Made by a program: the position numbers and the translations under genes | The notes under the pieces: model-generated | Databases searched by the model: none | What the model saw: the letters and a program-made list of their open reading frames with translations, nothing else | What the model was told of the DNA's origin: nothing | Assembly: GCF_013391635.1 (NCBI RefSeq) | Contig: NZ_JACAWU010000002.1 | Span: 744,001 to 808,000 of the forward strand | Direction: 5' to 3' | From: Natronomonas gomsonensis | GTDB taxonomy: Archaea; Halobacteriota; Halobacteria; Halobacteriales; Haloarculaceae | DNA: 64,000 nucleotides | Part shown: in pieces, positions 7,589 to 16,400 of the stretch | Position numbering within the stretch: position 1 is the stretch's first letter | Layout: each line of letters starts with the position of its first letter

Positions 7589-8500
7589 ATGAGCGCATCA
7601 CGCCACCCGATTGCGTTACGCCTCGAGCGACAGGTCGGTGAAGGGACGCGCCTGCTCGCGACTGTCATGGCGCTGCCGCTCATCGATGGTATCTTTACGG
7701 CGCTCATCGTCGCCGGCGCGGTTTCAGACCTCCTCGGTATGGTCGAGGTCGGGCTGCTTATCTTCGGTGGCAGCGCGACGCTCGCCGTCGTCCTCGCCGA
7801 GATGGAGGGCTCCCGACGCGACCGCATCAAGAACGTCCTGCTCGTCGGCGCGCTCGTCGTCCCCCTCGCAGCACTGCAGGCCACTATCGCTCCGACCATC
7901 GCCTCGGTGCTCGATATGGTCATCTTCGAGCGCTTCGCCGCACTCGTCATCCTCGCCATCGCGGCGAAGACCGCGAGTGCGACCGTCGGCGAATACCTTC
8001 CCCGACCCAGCGTCATCATCGGCCTCGGTCTCGTCGCGAGTTTCCGACCGACGGCCTTCGAGTTCGGCTTCGTCGCCGACCCGATGTTCGTCGTCTACGG
8101 CACCGGTGCCGCCGTCGTCGGCGTCGCCTTCGCGCTGGCCGTCGCCGGACTCGGCCCCTGGCTCCGTGGGAACGTCGACATCGACCGCTTCCGCTTCGGC
8201 AGCGCGGTCGCTCTGGGCGTCCTCCCGCTGACCATCCTCGAAGTCGGCCCAATCACGGGCGAGGAACCGCTGGCACTCATCGTCCTCGCGGTCACCGGCC
8301 TCTTCGCCTTCAACCCCGAGGGGGCGATGGACGCGTCCTCCGAAGACGCGGATGCTGCGGCCGCAACCGACGGTGGTGACCCCGACCCAGACGCCGATGA
8401 CCCCTTCGAGGAAGACGTCGAAGACGCCGTCGAACGCGTCGACGAAGAAGAGTCCTCCGCCCCCGGTAGTCCCGAGGGCGACCGCGCTCCGTGGCTGTAA
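7589..8500 (+). CDS. Haloarchaeal integral membrane protein (DUF5794-like)
   Basis: 303 residues with about eight hydrophobic segments: residues ~22-45 (LLATVMALPLIDGIFTALIV), 48-68, 82-108, 112-130, 135-150, 160-185, 205-222 and 225-245. A soluble, very acidic C-terminal tail (~60 residues rich in D/E) follows. It matches my recollection of the conserved haloarchaeal DUF5794 family of unknown function, which is commonly followed by the small zinc ribbon seen here at 8533. Role unknown; there are no transporter signature motifs. Confidence 0.75.
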   Translation: MSASRHPIALRLERQVGEGTRLLATVMALPLIDGIFTALIVAGAVSDLLGMVEVGLLIFGGSATLAVVLAEMEGSRRDRIKNVLLVGALVVPLAALQATIAPTIASVLDMVIFERFAALVILAIAAKTASATVGEYLPRPSVIIGLGLVASFRPTAFEFGFVADPMFVVYGTGAAVVGVAFALAVAGLGPWLRGNVDIDRFRFGSAVALGVLPLTILEVGPITGEEPLALIVLAVTGLFAFNPEGAMDASSEDADAAAATDGGDPDPDADDPFEEDVEDAVERVDEEESSAPGSPEGDRAPWL

Positions 8501-8532
8501 AGCCTTAGGGCCCTCGGCGCCACTCCTCCTGT

Positions 8533-8757
8533 ATGGCCGACAACCGCGTCGTCGAGGGTCGCATGGTCACGCCCGGAAAGCTCGCCGAACTCATCGAAGG
8601 CGAGCGCGTCATGGACACCGAAGGCATCGAGGACACCGACCGGGACTGTCCCGACTGCGGTGGCGATGTCATCTCGGTGGGCTACATGCCGAGCGTCACC
8701 GAGTTCGTCACCGGCTACAAGTGTCAGGAGTGTGGTTGGAGCGAAACCGACCGCTAA
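8533..8757 (+). CDS. Small zinc-ribbon protein (DUF5795-like)
   Basis: 74 residues with CPDCGG near residue 37 and CQECGW near residue 66, i.e. two CxxC pairs forming a zinc ribbon. The protein starts MADNRVVEGRMVTPGKLAELIEG, matching a conserved haloarchaeal family. It lies 32 bases after the membrane protein, probably one operon. Its stop overlaps the stop of the convergent ferredoxin gene. Confidence 0.8.
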   Translation: MADNRVVEGRMVTPGKLAELIEGERVMDTEGIEDTDRDCPDCGGDVISVGYMPSVTEFVTGYKCQECGWSETDR

Positions 8758-9080
8758 TCCGGGAGTATCTGCCCCCAGAGGACTTTTTCGAGTAGTTCGA
8801 CTCGGAGCGGTTCTTCTACTCGAATCTGACAGGACAGCCGCGGATACCCCCACCGTTCGGCGGCCGCGTCGTGCCACTGCGACGGCTCGGGAGCGTCCTC
8901 GATTCGGACGCCACAGGTGCCACACAGCCCCCGGCCGCCGCAGTTCGCCACCCGTGACACCGAACCGTACACCTCGAAGCCCCGCTCCAGCAGGGCGTCC
9001 CGAAGCACCGTTCCATGCGGCACCTCGATGGTCGTCTCGTACTCTCCGTCGACGACGGTCACTGGAACGCGCTCAGGCAT
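8754..9080 (-). CDS. [2Fe-2S] ferredoxin-type protein
   Basis: 108 residues with a plant-type ferredoxin fold. The ligands are visible as NCGGRGLCGTCG (C-x5-C-x2-C) and a fourth Cys in PRLSCQIRVEE. The start at 9080 (MPERVPVTVVDG) gives a normal domain length; a longer frame runs through the upstream tRNA-Trp promoter and is unlikely. An electron carrier whose partner is not encoded nearby. Confidence 0.88.
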   Translation of the reverse strand: MPERVPVTVVDGEYETTIEVPHGTVLRDALLERGFEVYGSVSRVANCGGRGLCGTCGVRIEDAPEPSQWHDAAAERWGYPRLSCQIRVEEPLRVELLEKVLWGQILPD

Positions 9081-9161
9081 ACCCTCACTTCGTGCGGCAC
9101 CGCCAAAGTCGATGTGCCGAATCGAAACCCCTTTAGGAAGAAGGGAAGTACGGGGAATCGA

Positions 9162-9342
9162 GGGGACGTGGCCAAGCCAGGCATGGCGGCTGACTCCAGA
9201 GGCCACGCGCCCGGTGACGAGACTCCAGACTGATATACCGAGCGGACGACTGATCATCGCTCCGCGTTGACGACCCTCTGGAGGACCGAGGCGCTACACC
9301 GGAGATATCAGTAGATCGGGGGTTCAAATCCCTCCGTCCCCA
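9162..9342 (+). tRNA. tRNA-Trp (CCA) with a large intron
   Basis: Acceptor GGGGACG (9162-9168) pairs with CGTCCCC (9335-9341), discriminator A. The anticodon CCA is at 9196-9198 in loop CTCCAGA. The anticodon stem GCTGA pairs with TCAGT at 9308-9312, so an intron of ~107 nt (about 9200-9306) interrupts after position 37. The mature tRNA is ~74 nt. Haloarchaeal tRNA-Trp is known to carry an intron here, removed at a bulge-helix-bulge motif. A TATA-like CCTTTAGG lies ~28 bases upstream. Confidence 0.96.
9200..9306 (+). ncRNA. tRNA-Trp intron, probable box C/D methylation guide
   Basis: The intron contains box C-like GTGACGA (9214-9220), D' CTGA (9230-9233), C'-like TTGACGA (9267-9273) and a D-like CCGA near 9286. 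CTGATAT (9230-9236) is complementary to ATATCAG in the 3' exon region, and CTCTGGAG (9276-9283) to CTCCAGAG around the anticodon. This agrees with the established role of the Haloferax pre-tRNA-Trp intron in guiding 2'-O-methylation of C34 and U39. The D box is not canonical, so exact boundaries are uncertain. Confidence 0.7.
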
Positions 9343-9586
9343 TACTCATCTTAAAGAAACTGACTGCATACTAATATGTTTATACTGCGGCGAGAGTATC
9401 AAATCAGACCTATCTGTGAAAATCGTGGGAGGATAAGGAAACCGTCGGAACGACTGCAAGCCGGGATAGATGCTTGAGGAGGCGTTCTCCGGGCCGATTA
9501 AACCGTTTGAACGGTAATGAAATCGGTAGAACGCCGTCCAACGGTTTCCCTGATTTATGCCTCTCACAGCCGTCGCGTCGAATGCA

Positions 9587-10147
9587 ATGTCAGTCTCAAA
9601 AACGATGGTGGCGGTGCTGGCAGTAATGCTCGTTGCTGGAAGCGGTGCCGCAGTAACGGGTCTGGCCCAAACGGATGGCGGCGCGTCGTCGGCGTCCGTA
9701 TCCGACTTGGAGATGGATGCAACGCTCGATAACGAAACCGTCACGGTGACTGTGACTGACGACGGCACGCCCGTAGAGAACGCCTCGGTCACCGTCGAAG
9801 GGGAAGAAGAGGTAACTGTCACAACCGACGCGGACGGGACCGCGACAGTCAATCAGTCAGCGCTCAGTGAAGACGACGAGTCCCTCGAGGAGCTCGAAGT
9901 CGAGTACGAGTCCGACCACGCGGAGGGCGAACTGGAGTACGTCGTTGCAGATGACTCGCTAACCCTCGTCGAAGAGAAATACGAATACGATGTCGATGAA
10001 GGAGAGGACGAGGCGGATGACGATGAGAGCGAGGACGACGAACGCGACGAGTCCGAGGAGGATGACGATGAATCCGAGGAAGAAGAGGACGAAGAGGCAG
10101 ATGACGACGATGATGAGGAAGACGACGAAACTGAAGAAGACGCCTAA
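9587..10147 (+). CDS. Secreted, highly acidic protein of unknown function
   Basis: About 186 residues from the ATG at 9587. An N-terminal hydrophobic signal (TMVAVLAVMLVAGSGAAVTG) is followed by a Thr/Val-rich beta domain (VTVTDDGTPVENASVTVEG) resembling carboxypeptidase-regulatory or Ig-like folds. The C-terminal ~65 residues are almost entirely Asp/Glu. The flanking DNA (9345-9580 and 10148-10330) is visibly more AT-rich than its neighbours. An upstream ATG at 9557 would add ten residues before the signal. Probably a surface or exported protein; the polyacidic tail suggests cation binding (inference). Confidence 0.65.
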   Translation: MSVSKTMVAVLAVMLVAGSGAAVTGLAQTDGGASSASVSDLEMDATLDNETVTVTVTDDGTPVENASVTVEGEEEVTVTTDADGTATVNQSALSEDDESLEELEVEYESDHAEGELEYVVADDSLTLVEEKYEYDVDEGEDEADDDESEDDERDESEEDDDESEEEEDEEADDDDDEEDDETEEDA

Positions 10148-10329
10148 CCGTTTGTAAGGTCTCCCACTCTACGGACGGCAAGCAGAGTTTTTTCGCCGAC
10201 CCACTTCATTTTCCCACGTTTTAAGAAAGAAATCAGGCTATCGGCCACTTGTAGAGGCGTTGTTCTCCGTTCCGTTCTCAACTGAAGATTATTTCTAAAA
10301 AGAGGGAGGGGATGTGCTAAGGTAGAGTG

Positions 10330-11685
10330 TCAAGATGTGGGCTGGAGACAGTAGGCGTGCCCCGGCGTTTCGACGACGGTTTCGGTGTCGTCGTTCCAGT
10401 ATCCCGAGATATCCGCCCGTTCGGCGTAGTAGATGCGGCCGTCGTGTGGCACCGCTTCGCTGGTCACGTGGCCGATGTTCCCGACGCGCCAGCGGACGTC
10501 GCCGGTGTCCTTTTCGAGGGCGTACAGATTGGTGTCGTAGGAGCCGACGAGGACGGCGTCGGCGGTGACGGTGAGCGAACCGATGACGTGTCCGCCGACG
10601 TACGTCGACCATAGTTCCTCACCCGTCTCAGTATCCAGCGCGTGGACGTGTCGGTCGTCGCTGCCGACGTAGACGACGCCCGAGTCGGGGTCGATGCCTG
10701 GGTTCGACATGGTGACGGCACCGGTCTCGAAGGACCACTCCTCGCTGCCGTCTTCGAGGTCGAGCCGATAGAAGTAGCCGTCCCAGGACCCGACGAAGGC
10801 GCCGCCCTCGTAGGTCGGGATGGTGCCCTTGATTTCGGCGTCGGTTTCGAACTCCCACACTGGTTCGAGGGAGGGAAACTCCCAGCAGTAGCAGACGCCG
10901 TCGTTAGAGCCGGTGAGCATTCGCTCGGTGGCGGGGTCGATAGCGGTCGAGGGGTGTGGCATCCCCCAGAGCCGGTCGTCGTGCCACAGCGGTCGGCCCG
11001 TTTCGGCGTCGAGTGCCCACATCGTCCCCGAGGGCTCCTGCCAGGGGTAGTTGTACTCGGCGACGACGTAGAGGACGCCGTCCCAGTAGGCGGGGCTGGA
11101 GCCGATGGCGATGGCGCCGTGGAGCCGCCAGTTCGAGGTCTTCCACACCATCTCGCCGCTTTGTACGTCGAAGGCGTACATCGAGCCGTCGTAGCCGCCG
11201 ATGTAGCCAGTGTCGCCGACGATGGTCGGCGTGCCGTGAAAGCCGAGGCTTGTCGAGGCACCTGTCTCGACAGTCCACTGTCGGTCGCCGTCCGGCGTCA
11301 CCGCGTGCAGTTTGCCGGTGTCGTCGGGGATGATGAGGCGGTCGCCGGCCGGCGTCGGTCGGGGACTGGATTTCGCGGCGGTATGGCCGATTTCGTTCAT
11401 CGGTATCGACCACTCGACGTCGACCGACTGGGGGACGACCGCGTCCGGGTAATACCCCAATCGTCGGGTTCCGCGGCGGAACATCGTCACGTCGTCTCTG
11501 GACGGGTACGTCTCGTCGTACGGGAGAATCTCGGGGTCGAACGACGACTGGTCGCGGTCGTAGCCGAGCCCCGGAAGGCTCGTACAACCGGCGAGGGCGG
11601 CGACCGCGGCGGTACCGGCGCTTCCGAGAAACCGACGCCTCCCGACTCGACCGCGCTCGCTCGGACCGTCTCCGGATTCGGACAT
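10330..11685 (-). CDS. Tat-exported PQQ-like beta-propeller lipoprotein
   Basis: 451 residues. The N-terminus has a twin-arginine motif (GRRRFLGSAG) and a lipobox ALAGC, so it is exported folded by Tat and lipid-anchored outside. The rest is a PQQ/BamB-type beta-propeller with repeated blades such as GDTGYIGGYDGSMYAFDV, VYVGSDDRHVHALDTETGEELW and LVGSYDTNLYALEKDTGDVRW. No catalytic residues are evident; such propellers scaffold or bind at the cell surface. 58 bases downstream of the aminotransferase gene on the same strand. Confidence 0.85.
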   Translation of the reverse strand: MSESGDGPSERGRVGRRRFLGSAGTAAVAALAGCTSLPGLGYDRDQSSFDPEILPYDETYPSRDDVTMFRRGTRRLGYYPDAVVPQSVDVEWSIPMNEIGHTAAKSSPRPTPAGDRLIIPDDTGKLHAVTPDGDRQWTVETGASTSLGFHGTPTIVGDTGYIGGYDGSMYAFDVQSGEMVWKTSNWRLHGAIAIGSSPAYWDGVLYVVAEYNYPWQEPSGTMWALDAETGRPLWHDDRLWGMPHPSTAIDPATERMLTGSNDGVCYCWEFPSLEPVWEFETDAEIKGTIPTYEGGAFVGSWDGYFYRLDLEDGSEEWSFETGAVTMSNPGIDPDSGVVYVGSDDRHVHALDTETGEELWSTYVGGHVIGSLTVTADAVLVGSYDTNLYALEKDTGDVRWRVGNIGHVTSEAVPHDGRIYYAERADISGYWNDDTETVVETPGHAYCLQPTS

Positions 11686-11743
11686 CTGCCGGCGGTTCGA
11701 CCCGACTCGACATAGATGCCTCGGTTACCCCATCGAGGCGCAC

Positions 11744-12898
11744 TCAGTACGCTGCGATGCCGGCTTCGATGCGGTCCAATCCGGTTTCGAGGCGGTCCAT
11801 CGAGTTGGCAAAGGAAAGCCGGAGTCGACCTTCGCCGGCCGTACCGAAGCCGCTTCCGGGCGCCAGAACGACACCGTGTTCCTCGAGGAGGTACTTCGCG
11901 AACGTGAGGGAGTCGGCGTCGACTGCCGGGTCGAGAAACGCGTAGAAGGCTCCTTCCGGCCGGGGCGCCGACAGGCCGTCGATAGCCTCGATTCGGTCGC
12001 CGACGTAGTCGCGGCGACGCCGGAACGCCTCGTACATCTCCTCGAAGGGCTCCTGTGGACCGGTTAGTGCCGCGATGGCGGCGTGCTGGGAGATACTCGA
12101 CGCACACGCTGTCGTCGATTCCCGCACCTTCAGTACCTCGTCGACGACGCTTCTATCCCCCGCGAGCCATCCGAGACGCCAGCCGGTCATCGCGTAGGTC
12201 TTCGAACAGGACCCGACCGTGAGAACATGGTCGGGATGGTCGGTGAGTGCTGCGATGCCGCGCGGTTCGCGGTCGTAGGTCAATCCGGCGTACACCTCGT
12301 CGGCAATGACGTAGACGCCGTGGTCGGCGGCCGCCTCGACCACCGTCCGAATCGCTTCCGGGTCGTACACCCGTCCCGTCGGGTTCGAGGGCGTCGTGAG
12401 AACGACCGCTGCCGTCGCCGGCCTCATCCGGTCGATGAGTCGGTCGGCGTCGAGGTCGAAGCCGGTTTCGGGCGCCATCGGCACCTCGACCGGTTCGCCG
12501 TCGGCGAGAAACGCCTGTGTCGCGTAGTTGGGCCACGCCGGCCCAGGGTACAGCAACTCCTCGCCCGGTCCGACGGTGGCCAGCGTCGCCAGGTGGAGGG
12601 CCTCCATTCCGCCGACGGTGACGACGACCTCTTCGGGATCGTGTTCGACGCCGTAGTCGGTGGCCATCGCGTCGCATATCGCCCGTCGGCACTCGGGAAG
12701 ACCGGCGTTGGAGGTGTAGTGGGTCGCCCCCTCGCGAGCCGCGGTCGCGGCCGCCTCGACGACGTGGTCCGGTGTGTCGAAGTCCGGTTCGCCGACCTCC
12801 AGACGGACGATGTCGCCCTCCGTCCGGTCCGCGAGGTCGTACATCACGCGAATCTGCGAACGCTGTGCTCGCCGGACCCGGTCAGTCGGTTCGTGCAT
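11744..12898 (-). CDS. PLP-dependent aminotransferase, fold type I (AAT-I)
   Basis: 384 residues, normal length for the aspartate/aromatic aminotransferase subfamily. SNPTG at 171-175, the PLP-binding ADEVYAGL at 199-206, the Schiff-base lysine K233 in SCSKTYAMTGWRLGW, and the substrate-carboxylate arginine in GRLRLSFANS near the C-terminus are all present. The amino-acid specificity cannot be fixed from sequence. Confidence 0.9.
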   Translation of the reverse strand: MHEPTDRVRRAQRSQIRVMYDLADRTEGDIVRLEVGEPDFDTPDHVVEAAATAAREGATHYTSNAGLPECRRAICDAMATDYGVEHDPEEVVVTVGGMEALHLATLATVGPGEELLYPGPAWPNYATQAFLADGEPVEVPMAPETGFDLDADRLIDRMRPATAAVVLTTPSNPTGRVYDPEAIRTVVEAAADHGVYVIADEVYAGLTYDREPRGIAALTDHPDHVLTVGSCSKTYAMTGWRLGWLAGDRSVVDEVLKVRESTTACASSISQHAAIAALTGPQEPFEEMYEAFRRRRDYVGDRIEAIDGLSAPRPEGAFYAFLDPAVDADSLTFAKYLLEEHGVVLAPGSGFGTAGEGRLRLSFANSMDRLETGLDRIEAGIAAY

Positions 12899-12950
12899 GG
12901 CGACTCCTCGAACCGGGTGCAGTAAACTCGCTCGTTCCGTGGGTCAGCAA

Positions 12951-13298
12951 TCAGTTCGCTTCGTCGAGGATCTCCTTCAGGCGGCTTTTGCCCAGTTCCT
13001 CGATGAGGACGGAGAGTTCGAGGATTTTCTCTTCGCCCAACTCCTCGACCAGCGCCTCTATCTCGTCGGGAGTGAACGTTCGTGCGAGACTCGCCATCGT
13101 CTCGACGACCTCGGCCGTCCGGTCGGCGACCTCCGACGACGGCGCCACCGTGAGGGGACGGTTCACGAACTCCCCGTCCTTGTAGTAACAGAACCGGAGT
13201 TGGTTCTCGTCGCTGGACTCCGGGGTGACGATTTGGACGACGCCGTAGCCGTCCTCCCACTCGTCGACTTGCTGCTCCAGCAGTGTCCTGTATCTCAT
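12951..13298 (-). CDS. Conserved hypothetical protein, 115 residues
   Basis: An acidic, soluble protein with a beta-rich N-terminal half (GYGVVQIVTPESSDENQLRFCYYKDGEFVNRPLTVAP) and an entirely helical C-terminal half (EIEALVEELGEEKILELSVLIEELGKSRLKEILDE). No family recognised with confidence. It has a long upstream intergenic region and is separated by 52 bases from the aminotransferase start, all on the minus strand. Confidence 0.6.
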   Translation of the reverse strand: MRYRTLLEQQVDEWEDGYGVVQIVTPESSDENQLRFCYYKDGEFVNRPLTVAPSSEVADRTAEVVETMASLARTFTPDEIEALVEELGEEKILELSVLIEELGKSRLKEILDEAN

Positions 13299-13646
13299 CG
13301 TCCCAACGGTTCTGCCGTGTGTAATTAAGCGTTTTCGCTTGGAACCATCTTGGATTTACTCGGCTGAGACACAGTTTACGGTCCCGGGGGGCAACCATCG
13401 AGCAGAGAGCTACATCTCCGCACCGACCGCCATTATCAAGTATATCATACCCTTGTTCGCTTATGTATGCAAGTGATAACGGTTGTAAAAGTGTGAATTT
13501 CATTCTCGAAAGTTTCTCGGGCAGAACTCTCGACCCCATAGAATCGCGTTCCCCGGACGATACAGATAACAAATTTAACTATGTTATTTTTAGACGGTCA
13601 AAATCGAGCCCAAACCGCCGGATACCGCGGGAAGGAGCGGGGGCTT
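13299..13646. other. 348-bp AT-rich intergenic region
   Basis: Upstream of the 115-residue gene and downstream of the SMC-like gene, both on the minus strand. It holds an imperfect inverted repeat with outer arms TTATCA (13433-13438) and TGATAA (13474-13479), and near the SMC-like stop a second AT-rich inverted pair ATAAC/GTTAT (about 13567-13588) that may mark the end of that transcript. No convincing gene on either strand. Confidence 0.45.
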
Positions 13647-15587
13647 TCAGAACGATTCGATGCGACGGTCCGCCTCGACGTTCGCTGCGTCTTCGGGAAG
13701 CAACGCGACGACGAGGTACTCGCTGTGCTCCGCGACGTACTCCACGAGCGTCGCGATTCGGTTCGCGTCGATGGCCTCCAGCGAGTCAAGAACCATGAAC
13801 GGGACGGTCTCGTACACCTCGTGGGCTAGATAGCCGGCGAGCGCGAAAATGAGCCCGGTCACTTCGCGTTCGCTCTCCGAGAGATGGTCGACGGTGTCCT
13901 CGTAGGTCGTCCCCGACTCCGTCTGCCGGATGATGTGTAAATCGAAGACGCTCTTGGTGACCTTCCGACGACCCTCCCGTACCTGCTTTTCCGTCCGCTC
14001 CAGCCAGATGCGGGCGAGGTTGTCGTACTCGAGGAGGTCCAACACCGTCTCCATGTGTTCGTTGAACGCCTCGATTGCCTGCCCTTCGATGCGTTCGATT
14101 TTCGTTCGCAACTCCTGGATCTCCTCCGAAACCGCTTCTTTTCGCGTTTCGAGTTCGGTCTCCTCCTCGAGTCGTGCTTCGATCGTCTCGATGTTGTCCT
14201 CGACGCGTTCGAGGTCGTTTTCGAGTGTCCCGAGGTCGTATTCGAGCTGATTGGCCTCCTTGTGGAGGTCGAGGACCTCCTCGTAGGAGTCGTCCTCGAG
14301 TTCTTCGATTTCCGCTTCGACGCTCTCGATCTCATCGCGGAGCTCTTCTCGACGCTCGGAGAGCCGTTCGATACGGACCTCCGTCTCCTCGATTTCGTCT
14401 TCGAGTTCCCGTTTGCGGCGGTCGAGACGTTCACGCTGGCGCTGTTGGTCCTTTCGGTCCCGGCGCTTCCCCTTCAACTCCTCGAGTTCGTCGTCGATGT
14501 CGTTGATTTCGCTGACCGTCTCTTGGCTCAGGCTTCGCAGTTTTTCGATGGTCGACTCGATTTGAGCGGCGTCGACTTCGCTCCCACAGGTCCAACACGT
14601 CACGCTGTCGTCGGGCAGGAGTTCGTCGGTCACGCCCGCACCGCCGTCACCGTCGCGGAGGGCATCCGACACCTCGTCGCCGGACTCTTCGAGCATCTCC
14701 TGATTGAACCCGATGACGCTCTGGAGTTCGTTCAACTCGGACTCCAAGCCCTGTTTTCGGGTCCGCAAGGTGTCGATTCGACTCTCGATTTCCTCTAGAT
14801 CCCCTGCCGGTGTCTCCGGGAGTTCATCGTACTCCGCCTCGACATCCTGTTTTTCGCTCCGGAGTGACTGGAGGCTGTCCTCTTCAGTTTCCAGTTCGTA
14901 CCGGACGTCTTCGAGGTCCGAACGCGTCTCACGCAGCTCCTCCAGTTTCGCCTCGAGTTCGGCCTGCTCCTCGCGGCTCTGTTCGACGTCGGCGTCCTTG
15001 GATTCGATTTGCTCTTCGAGCGCTTCGAGTTCCGACGTCGTCTCCTCGATTTGGTTTCGAAGCCGGGTGCGCTTTTCCTCCAGGGACGGCAGTCGGTCCT
15101 TGAGCGAATCCAACTCGTCGATCTCCTCCGAGAGTTCCTGTCGCTTCTCGACGAGTCGGTCGATTTCCGCCTGAATCTCGTCGGTGTCGACGGGACGCAT
15201 GATGAGGTCACGGAGGTCCGCGTCGGTCACGACGGCCCGACGGGCTTCGTTGGACTCGAGCAGGAACGCAAAGAGGTCGGCAACCGTGGGGTCATCGAGG
15301 TATGGGTCGCCTCCGGTCTGTATCGTTCCGTTCCGACGTTGGAGCGTTCGCGTGTACGTTTCTCCGCCGATGGCCAACTCCACGCGGGCCTCCTCGGCGT
15401 CGCCCTTCATCGAGACGTTGTCGCTCCCGAGCGCGGCCATGATGGCCTGCAGCAACGAGGTTCTATTCGTCGCATTGCGGCCTGCCAGTACCGTCACCCC
15501 CGGCTCGAAGTCGACATCGGCCTCGTCGATGCCTCCGATGTTACGGACCGAAATTCGGCTACCGGGTTCGGTCTGCTTCGTACTCAT
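13647..15587 (-). CDS. Archaea-specific SMC-related coiled-coil protein with zinc hook
   Basis: 646 residues: a globular N-terminal ABC half, long coiled coils (about 130-300 and 340-540), a Rad50-like hook CWTCG near 331-335, and a C-terminal ABC half with a signature-like LSESEREVTGLIFALAGYL segment. Key nucleotide residues are substituted: the P-loop reads GRNATNRTS (36-44), Arg replacing the Walker A Lys, and Walker B reads MVLDSLEAID, Ser replacing the catalytic Glu. The sequence matches my recollection of haloarchaeal Sph/ASRP proteins. It follows rdfA by 71 bases on the same strand, suggesting a shared role in cell shape or chromosome organisation. Confidence 0.85.
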   Translation of the reverse strand: MSTKQTEPGSRISVRNIGGIDEADVDFEPGVTVLAGRNATNRTSLLQAIMAALGSDNVSMKGDAEEARVELAIGGETYTRTLQRRNGTIQTGGDPYLDDPTVADLFAFLLESNEARRAVVTDADLRDLIMRPVDTDEIQAEIDRLVEKRQELSEEIDELDSLKDRLPSLEEKRTRLRNQIEETTSELEALEEQIESKDADVEQSREEQAELEAKLEELRETRSDLEDVRYELETEEDSLQSLRSEKQDVEAEYDELPETPAGDLEEIESRIDTLRTRKQGLESELNELQSVIGFNQEMLEESGDEVSDALRDGDGGAGVTDELLPDDSVTCWTCGSEVDAAQIESTIEKLRSLSQETVSEINDIDDELEELKGKRRDRKDQQRQRERLDRRKRELEDEIEETEVRIERLSERREELRDEIESVEAEIEELEDDSYEEVLDLHKEANQLEYDLGTLENDLERVEDNIETIEARLEEETELETRKEAVSEEIQELRTKIERIEGQAIEAFNEHMETVLDLLEYDNLARIWLERTEKQVREGRRKVTKSVFDLHIIRQTESGTTYEDTVDHLSESEREVTGLIFALAGYLAHEVYETVPFMVLDSLEAIDANRIATLVEYVAEHSEYLVVALLPEDAANVEADRRIESF

Positions 15588-15658
15588 ATATCAGTTCAAT
15601 CGATTGAGTCACATATCAAGGTTTGGGACCCGTCAGGAATCGAACGGGACGCCGACTG

Positions 15659-16285
15659 TCACTCAGAATCGCAGTTACAGCCACCACGGTCGAACAGTTC
15701 GAGAACGTCGAACTGGGTGTTGCAGTCCTCACAGATGACCTGAATCTCCGCCAGCGTCCGGAACTCACCAAGCGTGAGGTGGCCGCCATCTCGGAGTTGT
15801 TCGAGTTTCCCCTCGGTGACCGAGACCATTCGCCCGCGCAGTTTCTGGACGTTCGTCGCTTCCCGCTCTAGAGGGTCGGTCTCGGCGGGCGTGTACTCCG
15901 CGCCCCGGTGCTCCTTGAGATACGTCCGAATCGCCTGATAGGTGACGAAATCTCGTTGCAGAGCGTCGACGTCGACGCCGTCGCGTTCGAGCCGCCGCTG
16001 AATCCGTGTCGATTCCGCACTGCTCACGTCGTCGTCCGTCAACAGCCGGTAGGTGTTCTCCAGCTCCCCATCGAGGTGTTGAACGTTCGCCGCTTCGAGG
16101 GCCTCTCGGAGGAGTTCCTGATTGAACTGTGCGGCCAATTCCCGGAGGCTGCTCCGGTCCTCGTCGGCGGTCCAGCGCTGTTCGAGTTCCGCGCCGAGAC
16201 CCTGGAGGTCGTACTCCTCGATGAGTCGGGCGACCTTGCTCCGCCGGCCACGCCCGGACCCCGGTGTGTCGTCGGACTGGTCCAT
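15659..16285 (-). CDS. rdfA: Rod-determining factor RdfA-like protein
   Basis: 208 residues starting MDQSDDTPGSGRGRRSKVARLIEEY. The GRRSKVARLIEEY..GLG..L..RWT pattern and C-terminal CEDCNTQFDVLELFDRGGC match, from memory, RdfA, the factor needed for rod-shaped cells in Haloferax volcanii. The four cysteines of the C-terminus form a plausible zinc site. The start at 16285 is chosen because the long upstream frame crosses a promoter-like region with two palindromes. First gene of a two-gene operon with the SMC-like protein. Confidence 0.8.
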   Translation of the reverse strand: MDQSDDTPGSGRGRRSKVARLIEEYDLQGLGAELEQRWTADEDRSSLRELAAQFNQELLREALEAANVQHLDGELENTYRLLTDDDVSSAESTRIQRRLERDGVDVDALQRDFVTYQAIRTYLKEHRGAEYTPAETDPLEREATNVQKLRGRMVSVTEGKLEQLRDGGHLTLGEFRTLAEIQVICEDCNTQFDVLELFDRGGCNCDSE

Positions 16286-16338
16286 ATCCACCTCAACGGG
16301 AGTGGGCTGGTTGTACCTTTCGTCTTGTGAACAGAACA

Positions 16339-16360
16339 CCCGTATCGGGTCCGATACGGG
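16339..16360. promoter_or_regulatory. Perfect 10-bp inverted repeat upstream of rdfA
   Basis: CCCGTATCGG-GT-CCGATACGGG, 54-75 bases before the rdfA ATG. Its perfection and position suggest an operator or a 5'-leader hairpin. Confidence 0.55.
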
Positions 16361-16400
16361 GCCGAAGGTCGATACTTCTCTGTCGCCACACAACAGATAA

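Noticed and set aside
13463..13829. Short plus-strand frames in the AT-rich gap before the SMC-like gene
   Set aside because: They run into the antisense of the SMC-like gene, with no conserved features.
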